This document shows, piece by piece, positions 44,209 to 52,880 of a stretch of 64,000 bases of DNA. A model generated the notes under the pieces. It was not told the origin of the DNA and did no database searches. It worked only from the letters and a program-made list of their open reading frames with translations. The position numbers and the translations under genes are program-made. The DNA lies in assembly GCA_014193315.1 (NCBI GenBank), contig BJHS01000007.1, positions 62,001-126,000 on the forward strand, read 5' to 3'. How positions within the stretch are numbered: position 1 is the first letter of the stretch; each line of letters opens with the position of its first letter. This stretch comes from Verrucomicrobiota bacterium. GTDB taxonomy: Bacteria > Verrucomicrobiota > Verrucomicrobiia > Opitutales > UBA953.

Positions 44209-45327
44209 GTGCGCATCCTCGATCGCTATATTCTCCGCGAATGGGCCAAGGTCTTCGGGCTCTGTCTCCTGGGGTTTGGTGGCCTGATCCTGATTTCGCA
44301 CTGCTACAACTGGATCCCCGATTTTCAGCGCTGGGGCTCGTCCTTGGGGGTCATCGCCGAGTTTCTCGCCATGCTTATGGTGGGTAGCATCCCGATGCTG
44401 ATGCCCATTTCGCTGCTCATCTCGGTCATCTTCACCCTCGGGGCGATGAACCGAAACCAGGAGTTGGCGGCGATTCGGGCCGCCGGTGTGGGCATGTGGC
44501 GGATCGCCGCGCCTCTCTGGGCCGCCGGCACCGGGTGCGCCTTGCTGTTGATGCTGCTCAACGCCTTCTGGATTCCTGATGCCTTGGAGCGTCAGCGGCA
44601 GATCATCGAAGTCGCCCAGTTCGATGCCATCCGCGCCCAAGGCAAGGCGCCCTTGCCTTCGGGAGAGACCGGGCTGGTCTCGTTCGAGAACACCAAGACG
44701 CACCGGCTTTGGTTGATCAGCCGGATGGGGTTCACGACGGGCCAAGCCTACGAGGTTGATGTCCATGTGTTTGACGACCTAGCGCGGGAGACGCGCTGCA
44801 TCTCGGCCCGGTTCGCGGAGTTTAAGCAGGTCGCTGGTCAATGGCGCTGGACTTTCCGGCAGGGGCGCGACCTGCGCTTCGACCCCAAGTCCGGGTCTTT
44901 GTTGGCTCAGCCGCCCTTCACCGAGCTGACCCCGGGGTTCGATGAGGATCCGGAAGTGATGCTTTTCGCCACGCGCGATCCCGACATGCTGTCCTTGCGT
45001 GAGGTGGGGCGTTTCGTGGAATCGGCCGGCCAGAACCCGACGGGGCACAACGCCGCCTACGTCATGCGCTACCATGCGATTCTTTCCGCCCCGGCCATTT
45101 GCTTCGTGGTCATCGCGGTGGCCATCCCGTTCGCCGTCGTCGGTGGCCGCGTGAGCCCCATGGTGGGTGTCGCCAAGACCTTCGGGCTATTCCTGGCCTT
45201 CTACTTTCTCACCGCCTTCTGTTCCGCCTTCGGCGATAACGGGGCCATCCCTCCCGTGGTCGCCGCTTGGTTGCCCACGGTCTTGACCGCCTGCTGGGCG
45301 ATCCCGAAGTTGAGGTCCGTCAATTGA
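44209..45327 (+). CDS. LptF/LptG-family permease (YjgP/YjgQ)
   Basis: A 372-aa inner-membrane protein of the lipopolysaccharide exporter (PF03739). Hydrophobic helices lie near the N-terminus (ILDRYILREWAKVFGLCLLGFGGLILI and the next two, given in part) and three near the C-terminus, flanking a periplasmic beta-jellyroll. The family motif AIRAAGVGMWRI follows the third helix. The GTG at 44209 was chosen because LptF/G proteins begin a few residues before DRYILRE; TTG at 44194 or ATG at 44098 are alternatives. F or G cannot be decided. The methyltransferase gene follows after 1 bp. Confidence 0.87.
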   Translation: MRILDRYILREWAKVFGLCLLGFGGLILISHCYNWIPDFQRWGSSLGVIAEFLAMLMVGSIPMLMPISLLISVIFTLGAMNRNQELAAIRAAGVGMWRIAAPLWAAGTGCALLLMLLNAFWIPDALERQRQIIEVAQFDAIRAQGKAPLPSGETGLVSFENTKTHRLWLISRMGFTTGQAYEVDVHVFDDLARETRCISARFAEFKQVAGQWRWTFRQGRDLRFDPKSGSLLAQPPFTELTPGFDEDPEVMLFATRDPDMLSLREVGRFVESAGQNPTGHNAAYVMRYHAILSAPAICFVVIAVAIPFAVVGGRVSPMVGVAKTFGLFLAFYFLTAFCSAFGDNGAIPPVVAAWLPTVLTACWAIPKLRSVN

Positions 45328-45328
45328 C

Positions 45329-46483
45329 ATGCTCCGCGCCATCCGTATCCGCCCTGGTCGCCCTGCTCGCGTCTTGCGAGGTCACCCTTGGGCTTTCCTT
45401 GGGGAAGTCGATTTCGCCGGCGAGCCGCCGCAAAATGGCGATTGCGTCGAGTTGACCGACCTCAAGGGCCGTTGCCTCGGGGCCGGGCTGTGGAATGGGA
45501 AATCCCAGATCGCCTGGCGCCGCTATTCCCGCCGCCCCCTTTCGTTGGATGGCCCGCTGCTGGAGGAACTCATCACCTTCGCGGTCAATCGCCGCGCCGG
45601 TAAGCCCGTCGGTCGGCTCATCTGGTCCGAGGCCGATGGCCTACCGGGGCTGGTCGTCGATCGCTACCATGAACTTCTGTCCGTCCAGGCCCTGACCTTG
45701 GGCATGGATCAGCGCCTCCTCGTGGTCACCGACGTTTTGCAGCGGTTGCTGCGCCCGCGGGAGATCGTCCTGCGTAATGATGCCCCCTCGCGTAAGCTCG
45801 AGGGTATGGAGACCTCGATAAGCACCGTCTCCGGGAAGCCTTTGGCGCCGGCGTGGATGGAGGTCGGCGGCGTGCAGGTGCTCGTCGACCTGACCGGCGG
45901 GCAGAAGACCGGCATGTACCTCGACCAGCTCGATCAGCATGCCCGCGTGGCCCAACTGGCGAAGGGTCGGCGCGTGCTGGATGCCTTTTGTAATCAAGGC
46001 GGCTTCGGCTTGGCCTGCGCCAAGGCGGGCGCGACCAGCGTGCTCGGCCTTGATCAGTCCGAAGACGCCATCTCCGCCGCGCGCTCGGCCGCCGCGCGCA
46101 ATGGGCTCAAGGCCGGCTTCGAGGTGGCCAATGTCTTCGACTGGTTCACGGAACACCGCGAGGCGACCTTCGACCTGATCGTCCTCGACCCGCCGCCCTT
46201 CGCCCGCAACAAGGATTCGATCGACGGCGCCTTGCGAGGGTACAAGGAGCTGAACCTCCGGGCGCTGCGGATGCTTGGTCCCGGGGGTATCCTCGCCACC
46301 TACTCCTGTTCGCACCGGGTTTCCGAAGAGATGTACCTCGAGGTCATCGAGGCCGCCGCGGCGGACGCTCGGCGCGAGGCGGTGGTCATGGAGCGTACCT
46401 CCCAGCCGGCGGACCACCCCGTCCTCCTCAACTTCCCGGAAAGCCGCTACCTCAAGGGCTTCCTGATCGAGATTCGGGCTTAA
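45329..46483 (+). CDS. Class I rRNA methyltransferase, RlmI/RlmK-like
   Basis: A 384-aa SAM-dependent methyltransferase. An N-terminal PUA-like domain (RPARVLRGHPWAFLGEV) is followed by an EEHUD-like region and the Rossmann domain. Motif I is AFCNQGGFGLACAKAGA, acidic LGLDQSEDAI, and the catalytic region VLDPPPFARNKDS is typical of RlmI-type 23S rRNA cytosine-C5 methyltransferases. YSCSHRVSEEMY supplies the second conserved Cys. Exact target nucleotide is not determinable. It starts 1 bp after the permease stop. Confidence 0.9.
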   Translation: MLRAIRIRPGRPARVLRGHPWAFLGEVDFAGEPPQNGDCVELTDLKGRCLGAGLWNGKSQIAWRRYSRRPLSLDGPLLEELITFAVNRRAGKPVGRLIWSEADGLPGLVVDRYHELLSVQALTLGMDQRLLVVTDVLQRLLRPREIVLRNDAPSRKLEGMETSISTVSGKPLAPAWMEVGGVQVLVDLTGGQKTGMYLDQLDQHARVAQLAKGRRVLDAFCNQGGFGLACAKAGATSVLGLDQSEDAISAARSAAARNGLKAGFEVANVFDWFTEHREATFDLIVLDPPPFARNKDSIDGALRGYKELNLRALRMLGPGGILATYSCSHRVSEEMYLEVIEAAAADARREAVVMERTSQPADHPVLLNFPESRYLKGFLIEIRA

Positions 46484-46514
46484 CTCCCCGCGTCTTCGCC
46501 CTTTTCCTTCGCCC

Positions 46515-47117
46515 ATGATCGTCTCCCTCCGCGGCAAGCTCATCGAAGCCGGCGTCCTGCGCGTTGTCATCGAGTCCGCCGGCGTGGGCTACGAGGTCAA
46601 CGTGCCCGTCACCACGGCGGAACGCCTGCCCAAGCTCGGCGCCGAGGTCTTCCTGCTCATCCACCATGTCTTCCGCGAGGACGGTCAGGCCCTCTACGGC
46701 TTCGCCGTGGCCGAGGAACGCGAGTTCTTCAAGTTGCTCGTGGAGAAGGTCTCGGGCGTCGGCCCGAAGATGGCGCTGAACATCCTCAGCCGCCTCTCGC
46801 TGCCGATCCTGCGGGACGCGATCCTCCGCGGCGACGTGGCCCTGCTTTCGCAATGCCCCGGCGTCGGCAAGAAGACCGCCGAACGCCTCGTCATGGAACT
46901 GAAGGACAAGGTTGGCCTCGAAGGCTCCGCGCCGAGCGTGGCGACCCTCGCGCCCGCCGCGGCCCTCGCGCCGACGCCGGCCTCCGATGCCCTGGCCGCG
47001 CTCGTGGCCCTCGGTTTCAAGCCCGCCGACGCCGACAAGGGCGTGCGCACCGCCGTCGCCAAGCTCGGTCCCGGCGCCACCGCCGATCAGTTGGTGAAGG
47101 CGGCGCTGGGGCGGTGA
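46515..47117 (+). CDS. ruvA: Holliday junction DNA helicase subunit RuvA
   Basis: A 200-aa RuvA, normal length. Domain I begins MIVSLRGKLIEAG and has the VHH-like LLIHHVFREDGQALYGF. The two helix-hairpin-helix motifs are KVSGVGPKMALNIL and CPGVGKKTAERLVMEL. A flexible Ala/Pro linker (about 138-160) leads to domain III (DALAALVALGFKPADADKGV) that contacts RuvB. ruvB and ruvC are not adjacent. It is probably the last gene of the permease-methyltransferase-ruvA run. Confidence 0.97.
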   Translation: MIVSLRGKLIEAGVLRVVIESAGVGYEVNVPVTTAERLPKLGAEVFLLIHHVFREDGQALYGFAVAEEREFFKLLVEKVSGVGPKMALNILSRLSLPILRDAILRGDVALLSQCPGVGKKTAERLVMELKDKVGLEGSAPSVATLAPAAALAPTPASDALAALVALGFKPADADKGVRTAVAKLGPGATADQLVKAALGR

Positions 47118-47121
47118 GGCG

Positions 47122-47336
47122 GAGCAGGTGGTAGCGGTTGGCGGTTGGTTTGAACACAAAAGCAGAGCCGGCTTGGCAAATCGCGACGCAGCCCTTTCCG
47201 CACCCTGTCTTTGGCCGGCGGGCAACTGGTTCAGCCAGGCAACTTGAGTTACCGGGACTGATGCCGGAAAATCCGGCCGCGACCTGTCATCCGCGAGGTT
47301 TCACCCATCCGCTAACCGCCAACCGCTGTCACCTTA
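47122..47336. repeat. Intergenic heptamer island C (inverted arms)
   Basis: Left arm 47126-47151 contains GTAGCGG (47131), TTGGCGG (47138), TTGGTTT (47145). Right arm 47309-47336 contains CCGCTAA, CCGCCAA, CCGCTGT, CACCTTA, the complement of TTAGCGG, TTGGCGG, ACAGCGG, TAAGGTG. The core AGCGGTTGGCGGTT is exactly inverted across about 160 nt. A perfect small hairpin GCCGGAAAATCCGGC lies inside at 47263-47277. No gene is seen in this 233-bp gap. Confidence 0.7.
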
Positions 47337-47350
47337 CGCTGCCTCTTGCT

Positions 47351-47701
47351 TCAGCCCTCGCCGACGTACCACAAGAACAACATCAGGAGCCCGAAGAACG
47401 ACAGGAACAGCTGGAGAAGGAGACTTCCGATGATGCAGAGCCAAAACGGGACAGGTTTTGAGCGGAAGTTAACGACGGAGAAGCGGATGTTTAGTGCCAG
47501 CAATGCGCACTGTGCGATGATCAGGCAAATGGCAGACAACCCAGGACGCTCTCTTATCGGCATGAGTGTCCAGAAAATGAATGGAGCCGCCGCATTGAGC
47601 GTGCCCCATTCGGCGAGCAGCCGATACCAACGGGAAGGCTCGGCTGCCGCGGGCGTCGCGGATGCGGAGGCCGGGTGGCCGCCCGAAGGTTGGCTAGACA
47701 T
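47351..47701 (-). CDS. Small hypothetical membrane protein
   Basis: A 116-aa protein with a Pro/Ala/Ser-rich N-terminus (1-22) and three or four hydrophobic helices (about 26-45, 53-72, 84-113, the last with a Phe/Leu-rich core LLLQLFLSFFGLLMLFLWY). No family recognised. Base composition is clearly more AT-rich than its neighbours. It is enclosed on both sides by heptamer repeat islands, which makes it look like an inserted cargo or a poorly conserved gene. Confidence 0.6.
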   Translation of the reverse strand: MSSQPSGGHPASASATPAAAEPSRWYRLLAEWGTLNAAAPFIFWTLMPIRERPGLSAICLIIAQCALLALNIRFSVVNFRSKPVPFWLCIIGSLLLQLFLSFFGLLMLFLWYVGEG

Positions 47702-48090
47702 GAACCAAACTTTGCCCCCCGTTTTGGCCTAGCAATCCCCGGTTTTAAAACCGTGTTCGACGCCATAGCGAGGGGTACGGGACAAGGGGAGTCGCGAAGA
47801 GGCCCGGAGGCCCAGAGGCTCATTGACCAGAACAGAGCCAACGCGAGTTGATCCGTTGATCGGTTGGCCCGTTGGCCAGAGGGGATAATCGAGTGCATGT
47901 CTCGCTCCAGGTGGCGGGTGGCGGGAACAGCATTTTCAGGTCCCGGGTCTCGGCCGTCGGGTATCTCGTTCAGGTATTCAGGTCCAGGTGTAGGTCCCGG
48001 GGCTGATCCCCGAACCCCTGACTTAAGCCGAGACCTCATACCCGAAATGTCTCTCCCATTCGCTAACCGCTGACCGCCTCTACCTTTCGC
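47702..48090. repeat. 389-bp non-coding stretch with short tandem repeats (island D)
   Basis: No credible gene. Contents: a perfect 14-bp palindrome CGGTTTTAAAACCG (47740-47753); four in-phase octamers GTTGATCC, GTTGATCG, GTTGGCCC, GTTGGCCA (47847-47878); two exact heptamers GGTGGCG (47910-47923); two separated elements GGTCTCGGC and CGGGTAT in the left half (about 47946-47964) that recur inverted at about 48027-48044; a hairpin CGGGG-CTGAT-CCCCG (47998-48012); and heptamers CGCTAAC, CGCTGAC (48061-48074) nearly identical to the right arm of island C. Confidence 0.65.
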
Positions 48091-48834
48091 TCACTTCAGC
48101 CCCAACACGTCTTCCATGCCGTACAGGCCGGCGGGCCGGCTGCGGAGCCAGCGGGCGGCGCGGACGGCCCCCCGCGCGAAGATCTCGCGGTTCGAGGCCT
48201 TGTGCGTGAGTTCGAGGCGTTCGCCTTCGGCGGCGAAGAGCACGGTGTGGTCGCCCACGACGTCGCCGCCGCGGATGGCGTGCACGCCGATCTCGTTCAG
48301 CGGGCGTTCGCCGATGAGCCCGTCGCGACCGTGTTGGAGCGCGGCCTTGGTCAGTTGGCGTTCTTCGAGGAGAATCTTGAGGAGCGTCTCGGCGGTGCCG
48401 GAGGGCGCGTCCTTCTTGAGGCGGTGGTGCATCTCGAGCACCTCGACGTCCCAGCGGCCCGCGTCGGCGAGCGAGCGAGCGGCCTGGCGGACGAGCGCGT
48501 TGAGGAGCGTGACGCCGACGGAGTAGTTGCCGGCCCAGACGACCGGGAGGCCCTTGATGGCGGCGGTGATGGCGGCCTTCTCTTCAGCGGTGTGGCCGGT
48601 GGTGCCGATCACGAGGGGCTTCCGGTGCTGCGCGCAGAGCTGCGCGACGCCAAGGGTCGCGGAGTGGTAGGAGAAATCGATGACCACGTCGGCGGCGCCG
48701 AGGTGCGCGGCGAGGTCATCGCCTTGATCGACGCCGGCGGCGATCAAGGCCTTCTCATCGGCGGCGACGTTGGCGATGGCGAGGCCCATGCGGCCCTTGG
48801 CGCCGTTAAGGAGAATGCGGGTGGGCGAGCTCAT
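48091..48834 (-). CDS. dapB: 4-hydroxy-tetrahydrodipicolinate reductase
   Basis: A 247-aa NAD(P)H-dependent reductase of the lysine/diaminopimelate pathway. The nucleotide-binding start RILLNGAKGRMG, the VIGTTGHTAEEK loop, the active-site EMHHRLKKDAPSGTA with catalytic His and Lys, and the C-terminal FARGAVRAARWL are all present. The ATG overlaps the dapA stop by 4 bp (ATGA), giving a coupled dapA-dapB unit. Confidence 0.96.
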   Translation of the reverse strand: MSSPTRILLNGAKGRMGLAIANVAADEKALIAAGVDQGDDLAAHLGAADVVIDFSYHSATLGVAQLCAQHRKPLVIGTTGHTAEEKAAITAAIKGLPVVWAGNYSVGVTLLNALVRQAARSLADAGRWDVEVLEMHHRLKKDAPSGTAETLLKILLEERQLTKAALQHGRDGLIGERPLNEIGVHAIRGGDVVGDHTVLFAAEGERLELTHKASNREIFARGAVRAARWLRSRPAGLYGMEDVLGLK

Positions 48835-49763
48835 CGGAGGGAGGCGAGGGTGGCGTCGGCGACCCGCTCGACGAGCAGGCGGTTGGCTTCGGACATCTCG
48901 CAGAGGGGCAGGCGGACTTCGTCGGAACCGATGATACCCGCCCGCATCATGCAATGCTTCACCGGTACCGGGTTCGGTTCGACGAACAGGGTCTTGAAGA
49001 TGTCGGCCAACTGGTCGTGCAGGACCTTGGCTTCGGCGAACTGCTGCGTGCGCGCGAGCAGGGCGAGCTTAGCCACCGGGCCGGGGATGAGGTTCGACGC
49101 CACGGAGATGATGCCTTGGCCGCCCACTTCGGCGAAGGGTAGGGTCAATGAGTCGTCGCCGCTCAGGACGATGAATTCCGGGTCGGCTTCGCGCACGAGG
49201 CGCGCCGCTTTGTCGACCTGACCGCCGGCTTCCTTGATGCCGATGATATTCGGGTACTTCTTTCGCAGGCGCAGGGTGGTCTCGACGGTGATCTCGATGC
49301 CGCAGCGGCCTGGGATGGAGTAGAGGATGATCGGTTTCGCCGTCGATTCAGCCAGGAGCGCGAAGTGACGGAATAGACCTTCTTGGCTGGGCTTGTTGTA
49401 ATACGGGGCGACGAGCAGGAAGGCGTCGGCGCCGGCTTCGTCGGCGCGCTTGGTGAGGTCGAGGGCTTCGGTCGTGGCGTTGGAGCCCGTGCCAGCTATG
49501 ACGGGCACGCGACCGGCGGCGAATTCGACCGTCCGGCGGATGACCTCGATGTGCTCGTCATAGTCGAGGGTGGGGGACTCGCCGGTGGTGCCGACGGCGA
49601 CCAGACCGTCGATGCCGTTCTGAATCTGAAATTCGACCAGCTTCCGTAGGTCATCCCAGGCCACCGCCCCGTTGAGGAACGGGGTGACCAAAGCCGTGTG
49701 GGCTCCCACGAAAGCGCGGGGGCCGAAGGGACGGCGAGAGGAGGTGGAACCGGTCAGGGACAT
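48831..49763 (-). CDS. dapA: 4-hydroxy-tetrahydrodipicolinate synthase
   Basis: A 310-aa TIM-barrel aldolase that condenses pyruvate with aspartate semialdehyde. Motifs: ALVTPFLNGAV, AVGTTGESPTL, YYNKPSQEGL, the catalytic Tyr in ILYSIPGRCGI and the Schiff-base Lys in IIGIKEAGG. About 15 extra residues precede the barrel. ATG at 49763 chosen; an earlier start adds nine residues. It is translationally coupled with dapB. Confidence 0.96.
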   Translation of the reverse strand: MSLTGSTSSRRPFGPRAFVGAHTALVTPFLNGAVAWDDLRKLVEFQIQNGIDGLVAVGTTGESPTLDYDEHIEVIRRTVEFAAGRVPVIAGTGSNATTEALDLTKRADEAGADAFLLVAPYYNKPSQEGLFRHFALLAESTAKPIILYSIPGRCGIEITVETTLRLRKKYPNIIGIKEAGGQVDKAARLVREADPEFIVLSGDDSLTLPFAEVGGQGIISVASNLIPGPVAKLALLARTQQFAEAKVLHDQLADIFKTLFVEPNPVPVKHCMMRAGIIGSDEVRLPLCEMSEANRLLVERVADATLASLR

Positions 49764-49847
49764 TGGGCGGGAAAGGGACCCCCGAACCAACCGCCCCTGA
49801 CCGAAAGAGACAAACCCAAAAACCCTGCCGAACCGCTTGAACCCCGC

Positions 49848-50900
49848 TTAAGTGGCCGGACCGACGAGGATTCGGTTGTTGTAGGTGTCCGTCACGGTGA
49901 GACGGCCGTCCGGCCCGAGGCGGGCACCGTGTGGGCGATTGAGCTGCGTGCCGGCCCAATCCGCTCCGACCGTCGCGCCTTTTTTGCCGTTGCCGACGAT
50001 GGTGCGGATGGTCTGTTTGACGGGGTCAAAGAGGCGGAGGCAGTGGTTCTCGGTGTCGAGGATGAGCACGTTGCCCTTCGCGTCCATCGTCACGTATTTT
50101 GGGCCGTTCATGCGGGCCTCGGCGGCGGGGCCGTCGGTGGCCGGGCCCGGTTTGAGGGCCTTGTTCACGACGAGGGTGACCTTGCCGTCCTTGACCGCCC
50201 CGAGTGCGTGGCTGTTGCGGAGCAGGACGTAGGTCGTGCCGTCCGGGGCCATACAGGCCGCGCGGGCGTCGCCCATCGGCGTCTGGAGCGCGTCGTCGCC
50301 GTCCTTCGGGAACCCCTTCTGGCCGTTGCCGGCAATCGTGGTGATCGTTTTCGTCGCGAGGTCGATGCGGCGGACGCGTTGGTTGACCAGATCGGCGACA
50401 ATCATGAACTTCCCCGATGGGTCGATGACGGCGCACATCGGGATGTTGAACTGCGCCCGGTCGGCGGGGCCGCCGTCCCCGGCGAAGCCGGCCTTACCCG
50501 TGCCGGCGAAGCCCGTCGTGGCGTGCGTCTTCGGGTCGAGGCGGATGATGCGGTGCTGAAAGCTATCGGCCGCGTAGATCGACCCGTCCGGGCCGACGGC
50601 GATGTCGTGCATGCCGTCGTAGACGGCCGGCGAAAGGTCGAGGCGTTTGGCCGGCGCGGGCGGCTGCTGTCCCTTGGGGGCGCTATCCCAGCGCACACCG
50701 GAGATGTAATCGATTCGGCCGTCGTGCAGCTTGAAGATGCGGTTGGTCGGCTGGAACTCGACGCCGTAAGCGTCGCCTTTCGCGTCGAAGGCGAGGCTGA
50801 AGGGTTCGTGCAGGTCTGCGGAGCCCGGGCCCTTGAAGACCTCGATGGCGCCGAGCGGTGCGCAGGCCAAGGCCAGGAGGCAAGGGAGCAGGCGGGACAT
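49848..50900 (-). CDS. Secreted NHL-repeat beta-propeller protein
   Basis: A 350-aa exported protein: signal peptide 1-18, then about six NHL-type repeats, including MHDIAVGPDGSIYAADSFQHRI, TGFAGTGKAGFAGDGGPADRAQF, TTIAGNGQKGFPKDG and YVTMDAKGNVLILDTENH. The Gly-rich AGxGxxGFxGDGGPA motifs are typical of extracellular NHL propellers. Ligand unknown; binding of glycans or proteins is inferred. It is divergent from the PilT-like gene across 100 bp. Confidence 0.87.
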   Translation of the reverse strand: MSRLLPCLLALACAPLGAIEVFKGPGSADLHEPFSLAFDAKGDAYGVEFQPTNRIFKLHDGRIDYISGVRWDSAPKGQQPPAPAKRLDLSPAVYDGMHDIAVGPDGSIYAADSFQHRIIRLDPKTHATTGFAGTGKAGFAGDGGPADRAQFNIPMCAVIDPSGKFMIVADLVNQRVRRIDLATKTITTIAGNGQKGFPKDGDDALQTPMGDARAACMAPDGTTYVLLRNSHALGAVKDGKVTLVVNKALKPGPATDGPAAEARMNGPKYVTMDAKGNVLILDTENHCLRLFDPVKQTIRTIVGNGKKGATVGADWAGTQLNRPHGARLGPDGRLTVTDTYNNRILVGPAT

Positions 50901-51000
50901 GGCCGCTGGTTTAACTCCTCGGGAGGCCGCTTTCAAGCCCGGGCCCGAGCCAGATTGGGTTCGACCGTCCCCGACAGGGTTGCACGATGGGGTCGTCCCC

Positions 51001-52110
51001 ATGGCCGCCGTCCCTTCCATCATCGAAGACCTCTTCGCCCTCGCCGTGGAGCACGGCGCGAGCGACATCCATCTCAAGGCCGGCCGGCCGGCCCTCTTCC
51101 GCGTCAACGATCGGTTGGTCGCGACCGAGATGCCTCCGCTGGCCGCGAGCGACCTGACCGACTTCATCCTCGCCACGGTTCCGGAGCGCTTTCGCCCGCG
51201 TTGGTTTGCCGACAATCAGGTCGACTACGCCTTGGACCGTTCAGCGGTCGGCCAGGGGCGTTACCGCGCGAACGCTTACGTGCAGCGCGGCCAGCCAGCG
51301 GTGGCCCTGAGGTTGGTGAAGTCGCAACCGCCTGATTTTGCCGGGCTCAACCTCGATGCTCCCTTACTCGGTGGCTTGTTGGCGTCCCCCCAGGGGCTGA
51401 TTTTGGTCTGTGGCCCTACGGGTTCCGGCAAGAGTTCCACCCTTGCCGCGATGCTGCGCCACCTCAACGAGCATGCCGCCCTGCACATCGTCACGCTGGA
51501 GGATCCGGTGGAGTATGTGTTCGCTGACCTGAAATCCTCTTTCAGCCAGCGTGAAGTGGGCATCGATGTCGCCGATTTCCCTGCCGGGTTACGGGCGGCC
51601 TTGCGGCAGGACCCCGATGTCATCCTGGTGGGCGAGATGCGTGACCGCGCCACCTTCGAGACCGCCCAGCAGGCCTCCGAGACGGGTCATTTGGTGCTCT
51701 CCACCTTGCACGCCGGCTCCGCCCAGCAAGCCATCCAGCGGCTGTTCGAGTTCTACCCGCCCGAACAACTTAGCCTTGCCAAGCGTTCGATTGCGGCGGC
51801 CTTGCGGGCGGTGGTGGTCCAGACCTTGGTCCCGCGTGCCGATGGGACGGGCGTGCTGCCGGCCTGTGAGGTCTTGGTAATCGATCCGCTCGCCCGCCGC
51901 ATGCTGGGCGACGGGCAGTTCGAACGGGTGCCCGAACTTGTTGAGGCTGGCACCGCCCAAGGTTCGCGTTCCTTGAACAAGGACCTGACGCGCCTGATTC
52001 GCGCGGGGCTCGTCACCAAGGAGGTCGGCTTGCAGGTCTCGCCGAACCCGAAGGGCCTCGAGATGAATCTTGCCGGCATCAGTTTCGCCGCCTCGCGCAT
52101 AGTCTCGTGA
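51001..52110 (+). CDS. PilT/PilU-type retraction ATPase
   Basis: A 369-aa secretion-family AAA ATPase of the twitching-motility type. The N-terminal PAS-like part has GASDIHLKAGRPALFRVN. Walker A is GPTGSGKSST, the Asp box is TLEDPVEYVF, Walker B is PDVILVGEMRD, and the His box is TGHLVLSTLHAGSAQQAIQR. The C-terminal helices are shortened relative to classical PilT. It likely powers type IV pilus retraction at the inner membrane; no other pil gene is in the window. The downstream hydrolase start overlaps its stop (GTGA). Confidence 0.9.
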   Translation: MAAVPSIIEDLFALAVEHGASDIHLKAGRPALFRVNDRLVATEMPPLAASDLTDFILATVPERFRPRWFADNQVDYALDRSAVGQGRYRANAYVQRGQPAVALRLVKSQPPDFAGLNLDAPLLGGLLASPQGLILVCGPTGSGKSSTLAAMLRHLNEHAALHIVTLEDPVEYVFADLKSSFSQREVGIDVADFPAGLRAALRQDPDVILVGEMRDRATFETAQQASETGHLVLSTLHAGSAQQAIQRLFEFYPPEQLSLAKRSIAAALRAVVVQTLVPRADGTGVLPACEVLVIDPLARRMLGDGQFERVPELVEAGTAQGSRSLNKDLTRLIRAGLVTKEVGLQVSPNPKGLEMNLAGISFAASRIVS

Positions 52111-52880
52111 GCGCCCCGCTGACCCTGGCTGTCCGCGAACTCAGCGGGACGGGCGCCCCGCTGGTCGTGTTGCACGGCCTCCTGGGATCCTCGCGTAATT
52201 GGCAGTCCGCGGGCGTGGCCTTGGCCGAGCGCGGGTATCGCGTTTTCGCTCCCGACCTGCGGAATCATGGCGCCTCCCCATGGGGCGAGGCGTGTGGCTA
52301 TCCGGCGCTGGCCAGCGACGTGGTGGCCTGTCTGGAGCGGCTCGCCCTTGGTCCCGTCCACCTCGTCGGGCATAGCATGGGCGGTAAAGCCGCCATGCGC
52401 CTCGCCGTCGACCGCCCCGACCTAGTCTCCCGGTTGACGATCGTGGACATCGCCCCGCGCGTCTACGGCGACCTCGTGCGCGTGGAGTTTGCCGCGATGA
52501 ACGCGCTTGACCTCACCGCGGTGACCTCGCGCAAGGATGCGGAGGCCCGGCTCGCCGCCCAGGTGTCGGAGTGGGGGATGCGGCAGTTCATCCTGACGAA
52601 CCTCGGGCAGGATGCCGAGGGGCGTTGGCGTTGGACGGTCAATCGGGCCGCCTTGACCGCGGCCCTTCCGGGGATTCTCGGGAATCCCTTGGTGCCTGGC
52701 GAAGTCTTCGCCGGACCGACGCGCTTCATCCGCGGAGGGAAGTCGGGCTATGTGCGCGAGGAGGATCTGCCGGAGATCCGCGCCCACTTCCCGCAGGCGG
52801 ACCTCGTGACCTTGGCGGAGAGCGGGCATAACCCGCACTTCGATGCGCGGGCCGGGTTCGTCGACGCGGTGACGGGCTAA
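52107..52880 (+). CDS. Alpha/beta hydrolase, YbfF-like esterase
   Basis: A 257-aa cytoplasmic alpha/beta hydrolase. LVVLHGLLGSSRNW holds the oxyanion loop (HG), APDLRNHGAS follows, and the nucleophile elbow is VGHSMGGKAAM. The catalytic His is in ESGHNPHFD. The DLRNHG and GHSMGGK motifs are those of the YbfF/ABHD11 group of small-acyl esterases. GTG start overlapping the ATPase stop by 4 bp. It converges on a membrane-protein gene whose stop overlaps its own. Physiological substrate unknown. Confidence 0.87.
   Translation: MSAPLTLAVRELSGTGAPLVVLHGLLGSSRNWQSAGVALAERGYRVFAPDLRNHGASPWGEACGYPALASDVVACLERLALGPVHLVGHSMGGKAAMRLAVDRPDLVSRLTIVDIAPRVYGDLVRVEFAAMNALDLTAVTSRKDAEARLAAQVSEWGMRQFILTNLGQDAEGRWRWTVNRAALTAALPGILGNPLVPGEVFAGPTRFIRGGKSGYVREEDLPEIRAHFPQADLVTLAESGHNPHFDARAGFVDAVTG

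Noticed and set aside
47731-47800. A tRNA-Leu(TAA)-like segment around CGGTTTTAAAACCG
   Set aside because: The anticodon-arm resemblance is not supported by D-arm, T-arm or acceptor pairing. It is left as a palindrome.
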